Positions 8,295 through 17,058 of a DNA stretch of 64,000 nucleotides are shown here, piece by piece. The notes below the pieces were generated by a model that saw only the letters and a program-made list of their open reading frames with translations, did no database searches and was not told the origin of the DNA. The DNA comes from JAFGPF01 sp964500415 (GTDB taxonomy: Bacteria > Chloroflexota > Dehalococcoidia > Dehalococcoidales > RBG-16-60-22), in NCBI GenBank assembly GCA_964500415.1, contig CAZCOB010000001.1:1-64000 (forward strand), read 5' to 3'. The first letter of the stretch is position 1; each line of letters starts with the position of its first letter. Both the position numbers and the translations under genes were made by a program.

Positions 8295-9176
8295 ATGGCT
8301 GAATCTTTAAAACCGAAGATTATTGCTGGAATGCCGGCATATAATGAAGGTAAGTATATCGGCACTATGGTGCTCAATACCAGGCAGTATGTCGATGAAG
8401 TCATCGTTATCGATGACGGTAGTACTGATAATACCTCGGAAATAGCCAGACTGGCCGGCGCCGAAGTAGTGAGGCACCCGCAAAATCAGGGCTACGGCGC
8501 GGCTATCAAAAAAATCATCGCCGAAGCCCGGAAGAGAGACCCCGATATTTTAGTAATACTGGATGCCGATACTCAGCATAATCCGCAGGAAATCCCTAAT
8601 CTCATCAAACCTATTCGGGAAGGCAGTGATTTAGTCGTCGGCTCACGCACGAAGCAGAGTAACAAAATTCCTTTTCATCGCCGACTTGGCCAGAAGGTAA
8701 TTTTACGTTCTGTAAATGTTATTTCCCGAAAGCATCTTTCCGACTCCGAATGTGGCTTCAGGGCTTTTTCGCGTAAGGCTATCTCGAAGTTACAGTTGAG
8801 AGAAAACGGAATGGCCATATCCGCCGAGACTGTAGCCGAAGCGGCCAGGAGTGACCTTAAGGTGGTTGAAGTCCCCGTTTCGGTTACCTACGGCAAAGAT
8901 AGTTCCACTTATAATCCGGTAAGTCACGGCCTGGGAGTATTTACCCGGATACTTGTCATGATTTCGGAGAGTAAGCCCCTCTTCTTTTTCGGTATGGCCG
9001 GAACTCTGATAATAATACTTGGAATCATTGCCGGTATCAGGGTACTTCAGCTTTTCTCCGCGGGTGGCGTGTTGCCCATAGGTACGACCATGATAGCCGT
9101 GCTCCTCCTTGTCATCGGCGTGTTCAGCATATTTACCGGTTTGATACTCCGTGCCTTGTCTCGCAGAAAGGGTTGA
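8295..9176 (+). CDS. Family 2 glycosyltransferase, DPM1/polyprenol-phosphate type with C-terminal membrane segments
   Basis: Cytoplasmic GT-A domain transferring a sugar from a nucleotide donor, probably to a polyprenol phosphate. Motifs are MPAYNEGKYIG (residues 13-23), IDDGSTDNT and ILDADTQHNPQEI, whose DAD would bind the metal. Two hydrophobic helices at the C-terminus (about 228-255 and 261-288) anchor it. The length of 293 aa is normal for the group. A radical SAM gene overlaps or closely follows its end, suggesting a two-gene unit for a lipid or cell-wall modification; the product is unknown. Confidence 0.85.
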   Translation: MAESLKPKIIAGMPAYNEGKYIGTMVLNTRQYVDEVIVIDDGSTDNTSEIARLAGAEVVRHPQNQGYGAAIKKIIAEARKRDPDILVILDADTQHNPQEIPNLIKPIREGSDLVVGSRTKQSNKIPFHRRLGQKVILRSVNVISRKHLSDSECGFRAFSRKAISKLQLRENGMAISAETVAEAARSDLKVVEVPVSVTYGKDSSTYNPVSHGLGVFTRILVMISESKPLFFFGMAGTLIIILGIIAGIRVLQLFSAGGVLPIGTTMIAVLLLVIGVFSIFTGLILRALSRRKG

Positions 9177-9235
9177 AGCTCGGTCGTAACGTAGTTACTC
9201 GAATATTAGTCTGTGTATTGTCCCGGGCAGGAAGC

Positions 9236-10630
9236 ATGCTTAATATAACGCTTATTAATCCTCCGCAGTTCACCATGTATCCCCAGCCGCCTGTCGGCAT
9301 TGCTTTGGTCGCGGCTATTCTGGAAAAAGAAGGGCATCAGGTAAATATTCTGGATGTCAATGCCCTGGGAATTCGACCCGAAGACGTACCGTATGTAGTC
9401 AGGGACGCCGATATCATTGGGCTTACCGCCATGACGCCGACAGTCAGCGTTGCCCTGAGTATCGCCCGCCATCTCAAGCAGGCGAATCCCGGAACGACTG
9501 TGATAATGGGAGGCGCTCACACCACCCTGCTTACCGGGGAAACGATGGCATCGTCTCCCGATGTCGATATCATCATCAGGGGTGAGGGCGACGAAACGGT
9601 CGTCGAGCTTTTACGGGCTATCGAAGGTAAGGGGTCTTTAAATGACGTAAAAGGCATCAGCTACCGTTCTAACGGCGATATTATACATACCGGGGACAGA
9701 GCGTCGAGTGTGGATATGGATAAGCTGCCTTACCCGGCTTACCATCTTCTGCCTTTAAGGAAATACCGGCCCCACCCCCCACACGTCCTGGCCACGCCAT
9801 TTGCCGCTATGGTGACCAGCCGCGGTTGTCCCTATCGCTGCGCCTACTGCTCCAAGCCCGTGTTCGGCAGTAAATTCCGGGCGCAGAGTCCGGCGCGTGT
9901 CACCGATGAAATCGTCTATCTCAAGGACAGGTTCGGCGTGAAAGAGATTGCTTTCTACGATGACTCCTTTACGCTGGACAAGGAGCGTGTCCAGGGTATC
10001 ACCGAGAAACTAATCGGCTCGCGGATAAAGATTGCCTGGACCTGTGAGACGAGGGTTGATCTGGTGGATAAAGGGCTGCTGCGTAACATGAAGCGGGCCG
10101 GCTGTTATGCCGTCGCCTACGGTATAGAATCGGCCTCACCGGATATCATCAGGACCCTGCACAAGGATACCACTCTGGAGCAGGTGGAAGAGGCCGTCCG
10201 TATCAGCCGAGAGGTCGGCCTTCAGGTTATCGGATATTTCATGCTCGGCTCCCCCGGCGAGACCCTGGAGACGATAAGGAAGACAATCGCACTGGCGAAA
10301 AAGCTGAAGGTGGACTTCGCCCAGTTTTCCGTAACTATGCCCTACCCCGGCACCGAGCTATACGATATTTACATGAAGGACAGGATGGAAATCATCCCCT
10401 GGGAGAACTTCGTCTATGCCGGGACGGACAATCCGGCTACACCTGTTTTCGAGAGCGATGAAATCACCCGGGACGACCTTAAATACTGGGTGCGGCAGGC
10501 CTATCGCGATTTCTACCTGCGCCCGGATTATATCTGGCAGCGGCTACGCCATTGCACATCATTCGGTGAGATAAAGCTGAACGTTAAAGGCTTGCGGATG
10601 CTGATGAGGAGTATCGGTGCTAAGGGATAG
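9236..10630 (+). CDS. B12-binding radical SAM protein
   Basis: Iron-sulfur enzyme with an N-terminal cobalamin-binding Rossmann domain (LINPPQF... GIALVAAILEKEGHQVNILD; VIMGGAHTTLL; IIIRGEGDETVVELL) and a radical SAM domain with CPYRCAYC, i.e. CxxxCxxC, near residue 200. Such proteins methylate or rearrange unactivated carbons, often in lipid, hopanoid or cofactor pathways. The ATG at 9236 (MLNITLINPPQ) is chosen because the fold begins there; 464 aa. An upstream reading would overlap the glycosyltransferase by four bases. The substrate is not predictable. Confidence 0.85.
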   Translation: MLNITLINPPQFTMYPQPPVGIALVAAILEKEGHQVNILDVNALGIRPEDVPYVVRDADIIGLTAMTPTVSVALSIARHLKQANPGTTVIMGGAHTTLLTGETMASSPDVDIIIRGEGDETVVELLRAIEGKGSLNDVKGISYRSNGDIIHTGDRASSVDMDKLPYPAYHLLPLRKYRPHPPHVLATPFAAMVTSRGCPYRCAYCSKPVFGSKFRAQSPARVTDEIVYLKDRFGVKEIAFYDDSFTLDKERVQGITEKLIGSRIKIAWTCETRVDLVDKGLLRNMKRAGCYAVAYGIESASPDIIRTLHKDTTLEQVEEAVRISREVGLQVIGYFMLGSPGETLETIRKTIALAKKLKVDFAQFSVTMPYPGTELYDIYMKDRMEIIPWENFVYAGTDNPATPVFESDEITRDDLKYWVRQAYRDFYLRPDYIWQRLRHCTSFGEIKLNVKGLRMLMRSIGAKG

Positions 10631-10669
10631 CAGGGTTCCCTGCTTCATGCCAACTATCCCCCGTTAAAA

Positions 10670-10748
10670 TGGTCGGGGTGAGAGGATTTGAACCTCCGAC
10701 CTCAGCGTCCCAAACGCTGCGCGCTAAACCAGACTGCGCCACACCCCG
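10670..10748 (-). tRNA. tRNA-Pro (anticodon TGG)
   Basis: Minus-strand cloverleaf beginning CGGGGTG at 10748 and ending CACCCCG-A with encoded CCA at 10672-10670. The anticodon stem CAGCG/CGCTG holds the loop TTTGGGA, giving TGG. The T arm is GGAGGTTCAAATCCTCT. Confidence 0.95.
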
Positions 10749-10815
10749 ACGCTTACAGTATAGCCGAGCACTGATGAGGTACGCAATATTTTTAAATGGT
10801 CTTTTCTGTATTATC

Positions 10816-10960
10816 ATTCCCGCGGAAGCGGGAATCCAGCCACCCACCCCTCGTTTATTATCTATTCCCACCCTGGCCGCCCAGCGTCATCAACTGCTTA
10901 TCCCGTAAAATATTCCCCGCCCGGTCTCCCCATTGGGGAAAGGGGGATTAAGGGGGGTTT
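10816..10960. repeat. Probable dispersed non-coding repeats between tRNA-Pro and the nuoG-like gene
   Basis: The gap contains ATTCCCGC-GGAA-GCGGGAAT (10816-10835), a perfect 8-bp inverted repeat, and a CCCCATTGGGG dyad at 10928-10938 followed by AAAGGGGGATTAAGGGGGG. Both are of the kind that recur as intergenic repeats in many genomes; recurrence cannot be tested within one window. No gene is seen here. Confidence 0.4.
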
Positions 10961-10977
10961 TCAATCTCTCCCAATAC

Positions 10978-11006
10978 AAAAAAAGAGTCCCGATAAGTCG
11001 GGACTC
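10978..11006 (-). terminator. Rho-independent terminator of the por-nuo operon
   Basis: On the minus strand GAGTCCCGA-CTTA-TCGGGACTC (9-bp perfect stem, 11006-10985) is followed by seven T. It lies 25 bases beyond the stop of the last gene of the operon. Confidence 0.9.
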
Positions 11007-11030
11007 CTGGACTCTAATTATAAATTTACT

Positions 11031-11768
11031 TTATTCACGGCAGTCGGGGCAGGCATCGTAATCGGAGAGCGGTGTCCCGGATGTCTTGGCGATGTACTCT
11101 ATCTGTTTTTCCGGCGCCCAGTACTGCCCGCAGACGGAGCACTTCTTCAGCTTGAACTCCATCCTGTTGTGGGGCCACTTGATGACCCGGGTGCCTCTCC
11201 TGTCCTCCATGGTAATAGCCCCCGTGGGACAGCTGTAAGCGCAGGAGCCGCAGCCGATGCACACCTCGGAGAAATCCTCGTTAAACGGCGTCGTCATCTC
11301 CCTGTCCACTCCACGCCTCGCCAGGCTGATGGCCGCCACCCCCACGACCTCCTCGCAGGTGCGGGCGCAGTTGGCGCAGAGGATGCACTTGTTGTTGCCC
11401 TTTTGTTTGACGAAACGCGTCTTCGTAACGCCGACCTTCTCTGCCATTTCCTGGATTACCTCGGAGTCCGGGCACCTCGCCAACAGCAGTTCCAGCAGCA
11501 TCTTGCGGATTTTCTGGATTCGCTCGGTGTCTGTCTTTACGGTAAGACCCTCTTCCACCTGGTAGATGCACGATGTCACCAGCCGCTCCCGGCCCCTGGC
11601 GGTCTTTATCTCTACCATGCACAAACGGCAGGCGCCGTAAGGAGCGACGGCCTCGTTCTCGCAAAGGGTCGGTATATATATATTGTTATCGCGGGCGGCA
11701 TGCAGTATCGTGGTGCCTTCTTCTGCCGTGATTTTACGTCCGTTTACCGTTAAATTCACCATTTTCAT
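11031..11768 (-). CDS. NuoG/HoxU-like iron-sulfur subunit
   Basis: Electron-transfer subunit of an NADH-linked complex. It has an N-terminal plant-type 2Fe-2S domain (CENEAVAPYGACRLC... TSC, residues about 36-68), the short NuoG-type connecting region, and a pair of 4Fe-4S clusters (CILCANCARTC and CIGCGSCAYSCP). A C-terminal ribbon contains CSVCGQ and CPDC. At 245 aa it is the HoxU/short NuoG form, without the molybdopterin-type domain of full NuoG. It is the last gene of the por-nuo operon. The extra C-terminal CxxC pair may bind zinc or another cluster. Confidence 0.88.
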   Translation of the reverse strand: MKMVNLTVNGRKITAEEGTTILHAARDNNIYIPTLCENEAVAPYGACRLCMVEIKTARGRERLVTSCIYQVEEGLTVKTDTERIQKIRKMLLELLLARCPDSEVIQEMAEKVGVTKTRFVKQKGNNKCILCANCARTCEEVVGVAAISLARRGVDREMTTPFNEDFSEVCIGCGSCAYSCPTGAITMEDRRGTRVIKWPHNRMEFKLKKCSVCGQYWAPEKQIEYIAKTSGTPLSDYDACPDCRE

Positions 11769-11775
11769 CGTATCC

Positions 11776-13467
11776 TTACTTTACTTTTACCGCCTCGAGG
11801 TTGCAGACGCCGGCGGGGCATTTCTTGTCTTTGATATGAGCTTCGTATTCGTCGCGGAAGTACTTAATCGTGCTCAGGACCGGGTTGGGCGCCGTTCTTC
11901 CCAGGGCGCAGAGCGCGGCGTCGACCAGCGTTTCCGAAAGCTCTTCCAGCAGCTCGATATCTCCCTTTTTACCCTGACCCTCGGTAATCCTGGTCAGGAT
12001 GTGTTTCATCTGTTGCAGTCCCTCGCGACAGGGAACGCACTTGCCGCAGGACTCTCCCTCCAGGAAGGTGACGAAGTAGTTGGCGATATTGACCATGCAC
12101 GTCTTATCGTCCATGACAATCATGCCGCCGGAGCCCATCATGGAGCCGACCTTATCCAGTTCGTCGAAATCTACCGGCAAATCGAGGAGGCTCTCCGGGA
12201 TAACGCCCCCGGACGGACCGCCGGTCTGGACGGCCTTGAATTTCCTCCCGTTGGGGATACCTCCGCCGATGTCGTAGATAATCTCCCGCAGCGTAATGCC
12301 CATCGGCACCTCGACCAGTCCGGTGTTGGTGATGTTACCCACCAGCGAGAATATCTTGGTGCCTTTGCTGTTTTCGGTGCCTATCTTGCGGTACCAGTCG
12401 GCGCCGTTGTTGATTATCAGGGGCACGTTGGCCCACGTCTCGACGTTATTAAGATTGGTTGGCTGTCCCCAGAGTCCCTGCTCAGAGGTATGTACGTACT
12501 TGGCTCTCGGTTCCCCTACCTTGCCTTCCAGCGAGGCCATTAAAGCAGTGGATTCGCCGCAGACAAAGGCCCCGCCGCCCCTGCTTACCCTGATGGCAAA
12601 GTCAAACCCAGAGCCGAGTATATTCTCACCGAGAATACCGTATTCCTCCGCCTGCTCAATGGCTGCCCTGACGTGCCTCACTGCCATCGGATATTCGTTG
12701 CGAATATATACATAACCATGATTACTACCGATAGCGTAAGCTCCGATTATCATCCCCTCCAGAACGCTGTGAGGATTGCCTTCTACCAGTGCCCTGTCCA
12801 TGAAGGCGCCGGGGTCGCCCTCATCAGCATTGGCGATAACGTACTTGGTGTCGCCGTGCGCCTTGCGGGTGCTCTCCCACTTGTTTGCGGTTGGGAAACC
12901 ACCTCCACCACGACCCCTCAAACAGGATATTTGAATCTCCTCAATTATTGCTTCCGGCGTCATTTTAAGTGCCTTCGCCAAGGCGGCGTAGCCGCCAATA
13001 GCCAGATAATCATCAATTGAGGTTGGGTCAATTAAGCCGTTGTTGCCAATAATCAGGCGCATCTGCCGCTTATAGAAAGGCACTTCGTGCTCATAGGTTA
13101 CTTTCTCGTCCGTTTTGCGGTCAGTAAATAATAGTCTATTAACAACATTACCCTTGCCTATAGTCTCGGCAATTATCTCAGGGACATCTTTATCCCTTAC
13201 CCTCTGGTAAAAGATGTCCCTAGGTTTGATAACCACCAGGGTACCCCTTTCGCAGAACCCGGGGCAGCCGATACTTTTTATCTCCACTTTCCCGGCTAGG
13301 TTCTGCTTCTTAACCTCCTCATGGAAGGCGGCCGTAACGGCTTTGCAGCCATGGGCCTGGCATCCTGTCCCGTTACATATAGTAATAACGGCCTTTTTCG
13401 GGTCTCTCTTTCCGATGATTGATTTTCTTAGAGACTCAAGTTCGCCCAAGGATTTTAGTTTTACCAC
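11776..13467 (-). CDS. NuoF-like NADH-binding flavoprotein
   Basis: 563-aa subunit that would bind NAD(H), FMN and a 4Fe-4S cluster. The N-terminus is a thioredoxin-like 2Fe-2S domain (ITICNGTGCQAHGC... CPGFC, residues 26-77). The flavin/NADH loop GRGGGGFPTANKW is near 192 and the SLBB domain is central. The cluster motif is ESCGKCVPCREGL plus a later Cys (CALGRTAPNP). It ends at CPAGVCNLEAVKVK, so it lacks the C-terminal 2x4Fe-4S ferredoxin domain of many HndC/bifurcating homologues. It lies between the nuoE- and nuoG-like genes, with gaps of 7-19 bases. Confidence 0.9.
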   Translation of the reverse strand: MVKLKSLGELESLRKSIIGKRDPKKAVITICNGTGCQAHGCKAVTAAFHEEVKKQNLAGKVEIKSIGCPGFCERGTLVVIKPRDIFYQRVRDKDVPEIIAETIGKGNVVNRLLFTDRKTDEKVTYEHEVPFYKRQMRLIIGNNGLIDPTSIDDYLAIGGYAALAKALKMTPEAIIEEIQISCLRGRGGGGFPTANKWESTRKAHGDTKYVIANADEGDPGAFMDRALVEGNPHSVLEGMIIGAYAIGSNHGYVYIRNEYPMAVRHVRAAIEQAEEYGILGENILGSGFDFAIRVSRGGGAFVCGESTALMASLEGKVGEPRAKYVHTSEQGLWGQPTNLNNVETWANVPLIINNGADWYRKIGTENSKGTKIFSLVGNITNTGLVEVPMGITLREIIYDIGGGIPNGRKFKAVQTGGPSGGVIPESLLDLPVDFDELDKVGSMMGSGGMIVMDDKTCMVNIANYFVTFLEGESCGKCVPCREGLQQMKHILTRITEGQGKKGDIELLEELSETLVDAALCALGRTAPNPVLSTIKYFRDEYEAHIKDKKCPAGVCNLEAVKVK

Positions 13468-13486
13468 TGGTGATATCCTCCGCTAA

Positions 13487-13951
13487 TTAGTTGTAGTTCT
13501 CCAGCACGGAACCGACTTTCTCAGGCGTCATCTCTCCGTGATAGTCTTCCCTTATTATTACCATGGGACCTAGGGCGCAGGCGCCCACGCAGTTGACCGT
13601 TTCCAGAGTGAATTTAAGGTCTTTGGTGGTTTGCCCTCTTTTAACTCTCAGTTCCTGCTCTATCTTCTCCAGGACCTTTACGGCCCCCCGGACATGGCAG
13701 GCGGTGCCCATGCAGACGTTAATCAGGTGGCGCCCCCGCGGTGTCAGGCTGAACGCCTTGAAAAAGGTGGCGACGCTGTAGACCCGACTCAGCGGAACGC
13801 CGAGACCCCGGCTCGTCTCCTGTAGCGCCTCTTTGGGCAGGTACCCTACTTCCGCCTGGATATCCTGCAGGATGTCCACCAGCAGCGATTTATCGTGCTG
13901 ATGCTTTTGCAGTACCTCTTTTGCCTTTGCTTTTAGCTGTTTTGGTGACAT
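13487..13951 (-). CDS. NuoE-like 2Fe-2S subunit
   Basis: Thioredoxin-like 2Fe-2S subunit of about 154 aa from the ATG at 13951 (MSPKQLKAKAKEVL). Cluster cysteines are in VCMGTACHVRG and VNCVGACALGP, the four positions of the NuoE family. The start is supported by GGAGAAGG just before the ATG. Both the site and the first 62 bases lie inside the end of porB in another frame, so translation is probably coupled to porB. Confidence 0.88.
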   Translation of the reverse strand: MSPKQLKAKAKEVLQKHQHDKSLLVDILQDIQAEVGYLPKEALQETSRGLGVPLSRVYSVATFFKAFSLTPRGRHLINVCMGTACHVRGAVKVLEKIEQELRVKRGQTTKDLKFTLETVNCVGACALGPMVIIREDYHGEMTPEKVGSVLENYN

Positions 13952-14867
13952 TAGCCTTCTCCAGTAACTTTTGATATTCCAGTGCCACTCTTTCCTGTAT
14001 CTGCTCAATTAGATCGTCGCTCAGGTGGCGGAACCTGCCCTGTATTTTCAGGTAGTCCCTCACCGGTCTGAGCTTGGGCAGGTTGATGCTTATTTTATAC
14101 TCGCCGTTTTCTACCTCGTAGAGAGGAAATATCCCTGTCTGCACGGCCAGCCGCGACTGGCGATTAACCGTGTCCGTGGCGCTACGCCATCCGGTGGGGC
14201 ATACCGCGAGGATGTGGACGTAAGCCGGCCCCGGTGTGTTCACGGCCTTGCGGACCTTCGCCATCAGGTCGAAAGGGTACCCGTGCGTGGCGGTCGCCAC
14301 GTAGGGGATATTATGGGCCGCGGCAATCTCCGGCATGTTCTTCTTCCAACTGAACTGCCCGAAGCTTTGCTTACCGGCCGGCGAGGTGGTGGTGGCAGCC
14401 CCGAAAGGCGTGGCCGAAGACCTCTGGATGCCGGTATTCATGTAGGCCTCGTTATCGAAGCAGATATAGGTGAAATCGTGCCCCCTCTCCAGGGCCCCGG
14501 AAATTGCCTGCAGGCCGATATCGCTGGTGGCCCCGTCGCCGCCGATGGCGACCACTTTGGTGTTCTCCGGTAGCGGCACGCCCTTCCTCTTCATGGCTTT
14601 ATAACCCGCCTCGATGCCGGAAGCCACCGCCGCTGGGTTCTCGAACAGCGTATGTATCCAGGGTAGGTGCCAGGAGGTAAGCGGTAGCTGTGAGGCGAAA
14701 ATTTCCATGCAGCCGGTGGCGTTGGCGACGATAACGTTATTATCGAGGGCTTTGAACGCCTGCCGCATCGACAGGGCTTCGCCGCATCCGATGCAGGCGC
14801 GGTGCCCCGGTGCAAAATTCTCCCTTTTCTTAATAAGTCTGGGTACGTAAACCGCGTATTTTTCCAT
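13890..14867 (-). CDS. porB: 2-oxoacid:ferredoxin oxidoreductase, beta subunit (PorB type)
   Basis: TPP-binding subunit that decarboxylates the 2-oxoacid and passes electrons to its 4Fe-4S cluster. Features: HRACIGCGEAL (residues 23-33, first two cluster Cys), the TPP motif GGDGATSDIG, the family segment NEAYMNTGIQRSSATPFGAATTTSPAG, and a late Cys in ILAVCPTGW. The length of 325 aa is normal for archaeal-type four-subunit PORs. The YMNTGIQRSSATP stretch favours pyruvate or a related oxoacid. The Lys/Ala-rich C-terminal tail is encoded where the nuoE-like gene overlaps. Confidence 0.9.
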   Translation of the reverse strand: MEKYAVYVPRLIKKRENFAPGHRACIGCGEALSMRQAFKALDNNVIVANATGCMEIFASQLPLTSWHLPWIHTLFENPAAVASGIEAGYKAMKRKGVPLPENTKVVAIGGDGATSDIGLQAISGALERGHDFTYICFDNEAYMNTGIQRSSATPFGAATTTSPAGKQSFGQFSWKKNMPEIAAAHNIPYVATATHGYPFDLMAKVRKAVNTPGPAYVHILAVCPTGWRSATDTVNRQSRLAVQTGIFPLYEVENGEYKISINLPKLRPVRDYLKIQGRFRHLSDDLIEQIQERVALEYQKLLEKANVTKTAKSKGKRGTAKASAR

Positions 14868-16042
14868 TATTCCCTCACCCCGTATATCTCGTATTCTTTC
14901 TTGCTTCCCGTCCGGGCAATCTCCATGCCTTTCTTCACCATGTCTTTGAAACCCGCCACGGTGATATCCCGGCCGCCGAGTCCCCCCACGAAACTGACGA
15001 TTTTTGGCCTCTTTGCCTGGTTATAAAAGGCCGCCTTGACCTCGGAAGCGAGCGGCCCGCCCGGCCCGCCGAATGATATAGCCCTGTCCAACACGATAAC
15101 CACCTCGGCATTTTCGAGGGCTTCTCGTAACTCCTCGAAGGGGAAGGGCCGCCACAGGCGTAGCCTTATCTGTCCCACGCTCTGCCCCTCGGCCACCATT
15201 TCGTCGATGGCTACCGACGCCGTCTCGCCGATGGCGCCCATCGTCATCAGGACGACCCTGGCGCTGTCTGTTTTGTGTTTCTCGACGGGTGTATATTTTC
15301 GCCCGAAGGCTTTATTGTATTTGTCCCAGACCTCCACGATGACCTTCTTGGAGTTCCGTATAGTCACTTCGTGTGCCCACTTCGTCTCCGTGAAGATGCC
15401 CGGCGGGGCGAAGTCTCCCATTGCTACCGGATTATCCGGGTTCAACGGCAGCGGAAACCTGTAAGGAGGCAGGAACTTATCGACTTCGCTCTGTTCCGGA
15501 AATTCTATCGGCTCGATGACATGTGTAAGGTTAAAGCCGTCCAGGTGTACCATCACCGGCAGCAACACCCGTTTGTCCTCGCCGATGCGGAAGGCGCAGA
15601 TGACGTTATCCACACACTGCTGCCCGTTCTCCGCGATTATCTGTATCCAGCCCGTGTCCCTGACGGACATCAGGTCGGAATGGTCGCACCAGATGCTCAG
15701 CGGCGCGGACAAAGCCCGGTTGGCCACCGTCATGACGATGGGCAGCCTCATCGGAGCCGCCACATATACCACTTCGTTCATCAGTGCCAGACCCTGGCTG
15801 GCTGTGGCTGTAAACGTGCGGGCGCCGCTGGCCGCCGAGCCGAGACAGGCGCTCATGGCGGAGTGCTCCGACTCCACCGGTATGTATTCGGCATCCAGTT
15901 CCCCGTTGGCTACCAGTTCGGCCAGGTGCTCGACGATGTGGGTCTGCGGGGTAATCGGGTAGGCCGCGATGACATCCGGGTTGGCCAGTTTGACCGCGTC
16001 CGCAATGGCGATGGATACCTCGATACCTACTCTTGTAGCCAT
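14867..16042 (-). CDS. porA: 2-oxoacid:ferredoxin oxidoreductase, alpha subunit (PorA type)
   Basis: Alpha chain of the four-subunit POR, 391 aa, carrying the pyrimidine-binding half of the TPP site. It has AYPITPQTHIVEHLAEL (residues 25-41), ESEHSAMSACLGSAASGARTFTATASQGLALM, and the C-terminal domain with FGGPGGPLASEVKAA. The ATG at 16042 shares a base with the porD stop (TAATG), and the start of porB coincides with its stop, so translation is coupled on both sides. An upstream in-frame start would overlap porD and lacks homology. Confidence 0.92.
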   Translation of the reverse strand: MATRVGIEVSIAIADAVKLANPDVIAAYPITPQTHIVEHLAELVANGELDAEYIPVESEHSAMSACLGSAASGARTFTATASQGLALMNEVVYVAAPMRLPIVMTVANRALSAPLSIWCDHSDLMSVRDTGWIQIIAENGQQCVDNVICAFRIGEDKRVLLPVMVHLDGFNLTHVIEPIEFPEQSEVDKFLPPYRFPLPLNPDNPVAMGDFAPPGIFTETKWAHEVTIRNSKKVIVEVWDKYNKAFGRKYTPVEKHKTDSARVVLMTMGAIGETASVAIDEMVAEGQSVGQIRLRLWRPFPFEELREALENAEVVIVLDRAISFGGPGGPLASEVKAAFYNQAKRPKIVSFVGGLGGRDITVAGFKDMVKKGMEIARTGSKKEYEIYGVRE

Positions 16043-16335
16043 TATTCCACCTCCTCTACCATCGTTATCACCCTGGTCCAGCACTCCCTGGCGCAGATGC
16101 CGCATCCCTTACAGTAGAAAAGGTCGGCTTCGAAATACCCTTCCTCGTTCTCCCCGATGCACCCCTCCGGGCAGTACAGCGCGCAGAGGCCGCACTTGAT
16201 GCATTTCTTAAAGTCATAGGTCGGGCGTTGCGAACGCCAGGTACCGCTCTCGTACTGCCGGGCGCTGCCCGGGGCGGCCACTATCGCGCCGATTTCCAGG
16301 TCTTTCCAGGTATATTCACCCTCGGATTTAGCCAT
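16042..16335 (-). CDS. porD: 2-oxoacid:ferredoxin oxidoreductase, delta subunit (PorD ferredoxin)
   Basis: 97-aa 2x4Fe-4S ferredoxin subunit with CIKCGLCALYCPEGC (residues 43-57) and CKGCGICARECW (74-85). It carries electrons from the TPP subunit to the outside acceptor, here possibly the NuoEFG-like module. It ends one base into the porA start and begins right after the porG stop. Confidence 0.92.
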   Translation of the reverse strand: MAKSEGEYTWKDLEIGAIVAAPGSARQYESGTWRSQRPTYDFKKCIKCGLCALYCPEGCIGENEEGYFEADLFYCKGCGICARECWTRVITMVEEVE

Positions 16336-16920
16336 TTATTGCTCCTCGATTACTACTTCTTCGTAGGCTGTTTCCATCGCTTTGATGTTGCGCTCCCCCA
16401 GCCTCCCGAAACGCTTCTCCAGCGGTGCGTGGACTGACTCTTTCTTGACGATTCCCGTAACTCTGATAACCGCGCCGAGCACGGTGGTGTTGACGATGGG
16501 CACCCCCAGTGTCTCGCGCGCAATCTTGTTGGCATTTACCGTGGCCACCGGATATTTTATGCCGAACTCTTTCTTTATCTCCTTGACCGTTTTTCTGGTA
16601 TTGACGATAACCCATCCGCCCTTTTTCAGGCCGGAGGTCACGTTGACTTTATCCAGCAGGTTGGGGTCAAGCACCACGACGACATCCGGTTCGTTGATAT
16701 CCGCCCTGATTCTAACCGGCTCTCTGGTGTCTATCCGGTTAAAAGCCTGGACCGGCGCTCCCCGTCGCTCCGGACCGAAGCTGGGGAAGGCCTGTGCGTA
16801 CTTGCCTTCGCTTATGGCCGCCTGTGCCAGTAGCTCGGTAGAGGTAACCGCGCCCTGTCCGCCGCGGCCATGCCACCTGATTTCCGTGAGGCTCTTTTCT
16901 TTCGTCATTTTATGCTCCAT
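16336..16920 (-). CDS. porG: 2-oxoacid:ferredoxin oxidoreductase, gamma subunit (PorG)
   Basis: 194-aa gamma chain with the family signature RWHGRGGQGAVTSTELLAQAA (starting at residue 15) and FPSFGPERRGAPVQAFNRID. It is the first gene of the porG-D-A-B-nuoE-F-G-like operon. Translation may begin at Met1 or Met5. The tRNA-Arg gene lies immediately upstream on the same strand. Confidence 0.92.
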   Translation of the reverse strand: MEHKMTKEKSLTEIRWHGRGGQGAVTSTELLAQAAISEGKYAQAFPSFGPERRGAPVQAFNRIDTREPVRIRADINEPDVVVVLDPNLLDKVNVTSGLKKGGWVIVNTRKTVKEIKKEFGIKYPVATVNANKIARETLGVPIVNTTVLGAVIRVTGIVKKESVHAPLEKRFGRLGERNIKAMETAYEEVVIEEQ

Positions 16921-16930
16921 GTACTAAAAA

Positions 16931-17003
16931 CGCCCCTGGAGCGACTTGAACGCTCGCACCCGGCTCCGGAGGCCGGTGCTCTATCCACCTGAGCTACAGG
17001 GGC
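16931..17003 (-). tRNA. tRNA-Arg (anticodon CCG)
   Basis: Minus-strand cloverleaf from GCCCCTG at 17003 to CAGGGGC plus discriminator G at 16931. The anticodon stem CCGGC/GCCGG surrounds CTCCGGA, giving CCG. CCA is not encoded, unlike the other tRNAs in the window. The 3' end is followed by TTTTT, which may end a transcript. Confidence 0.95.
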
Positions 17004-17058
17004 CAATTACTAAAATGATACTATAAAATGTAAAGTTTGCGCAACCTGTACGCATCGT

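Noticed and set aside
10816..10835. Inverted repeat ATTCCCGC-GGAA-GCGGGAAT as a transcription terminator
   Set aside because: No U-tract follows on either strand; the actual terminator of the operon is at 10978-11006. It is better read as an intergenic repeat.
11031..13951. NuoEFG-like genes as the diaphorase of a bidirectional or bifurcating hydrogenase
   Set aside because: No hydrogenase large or small subunit gene is in the operon, and the NuoF-like protein lacks the C-terminal ferredoxin domain common in bifurcating hydrogenases. The por genes are the adjacent partner.
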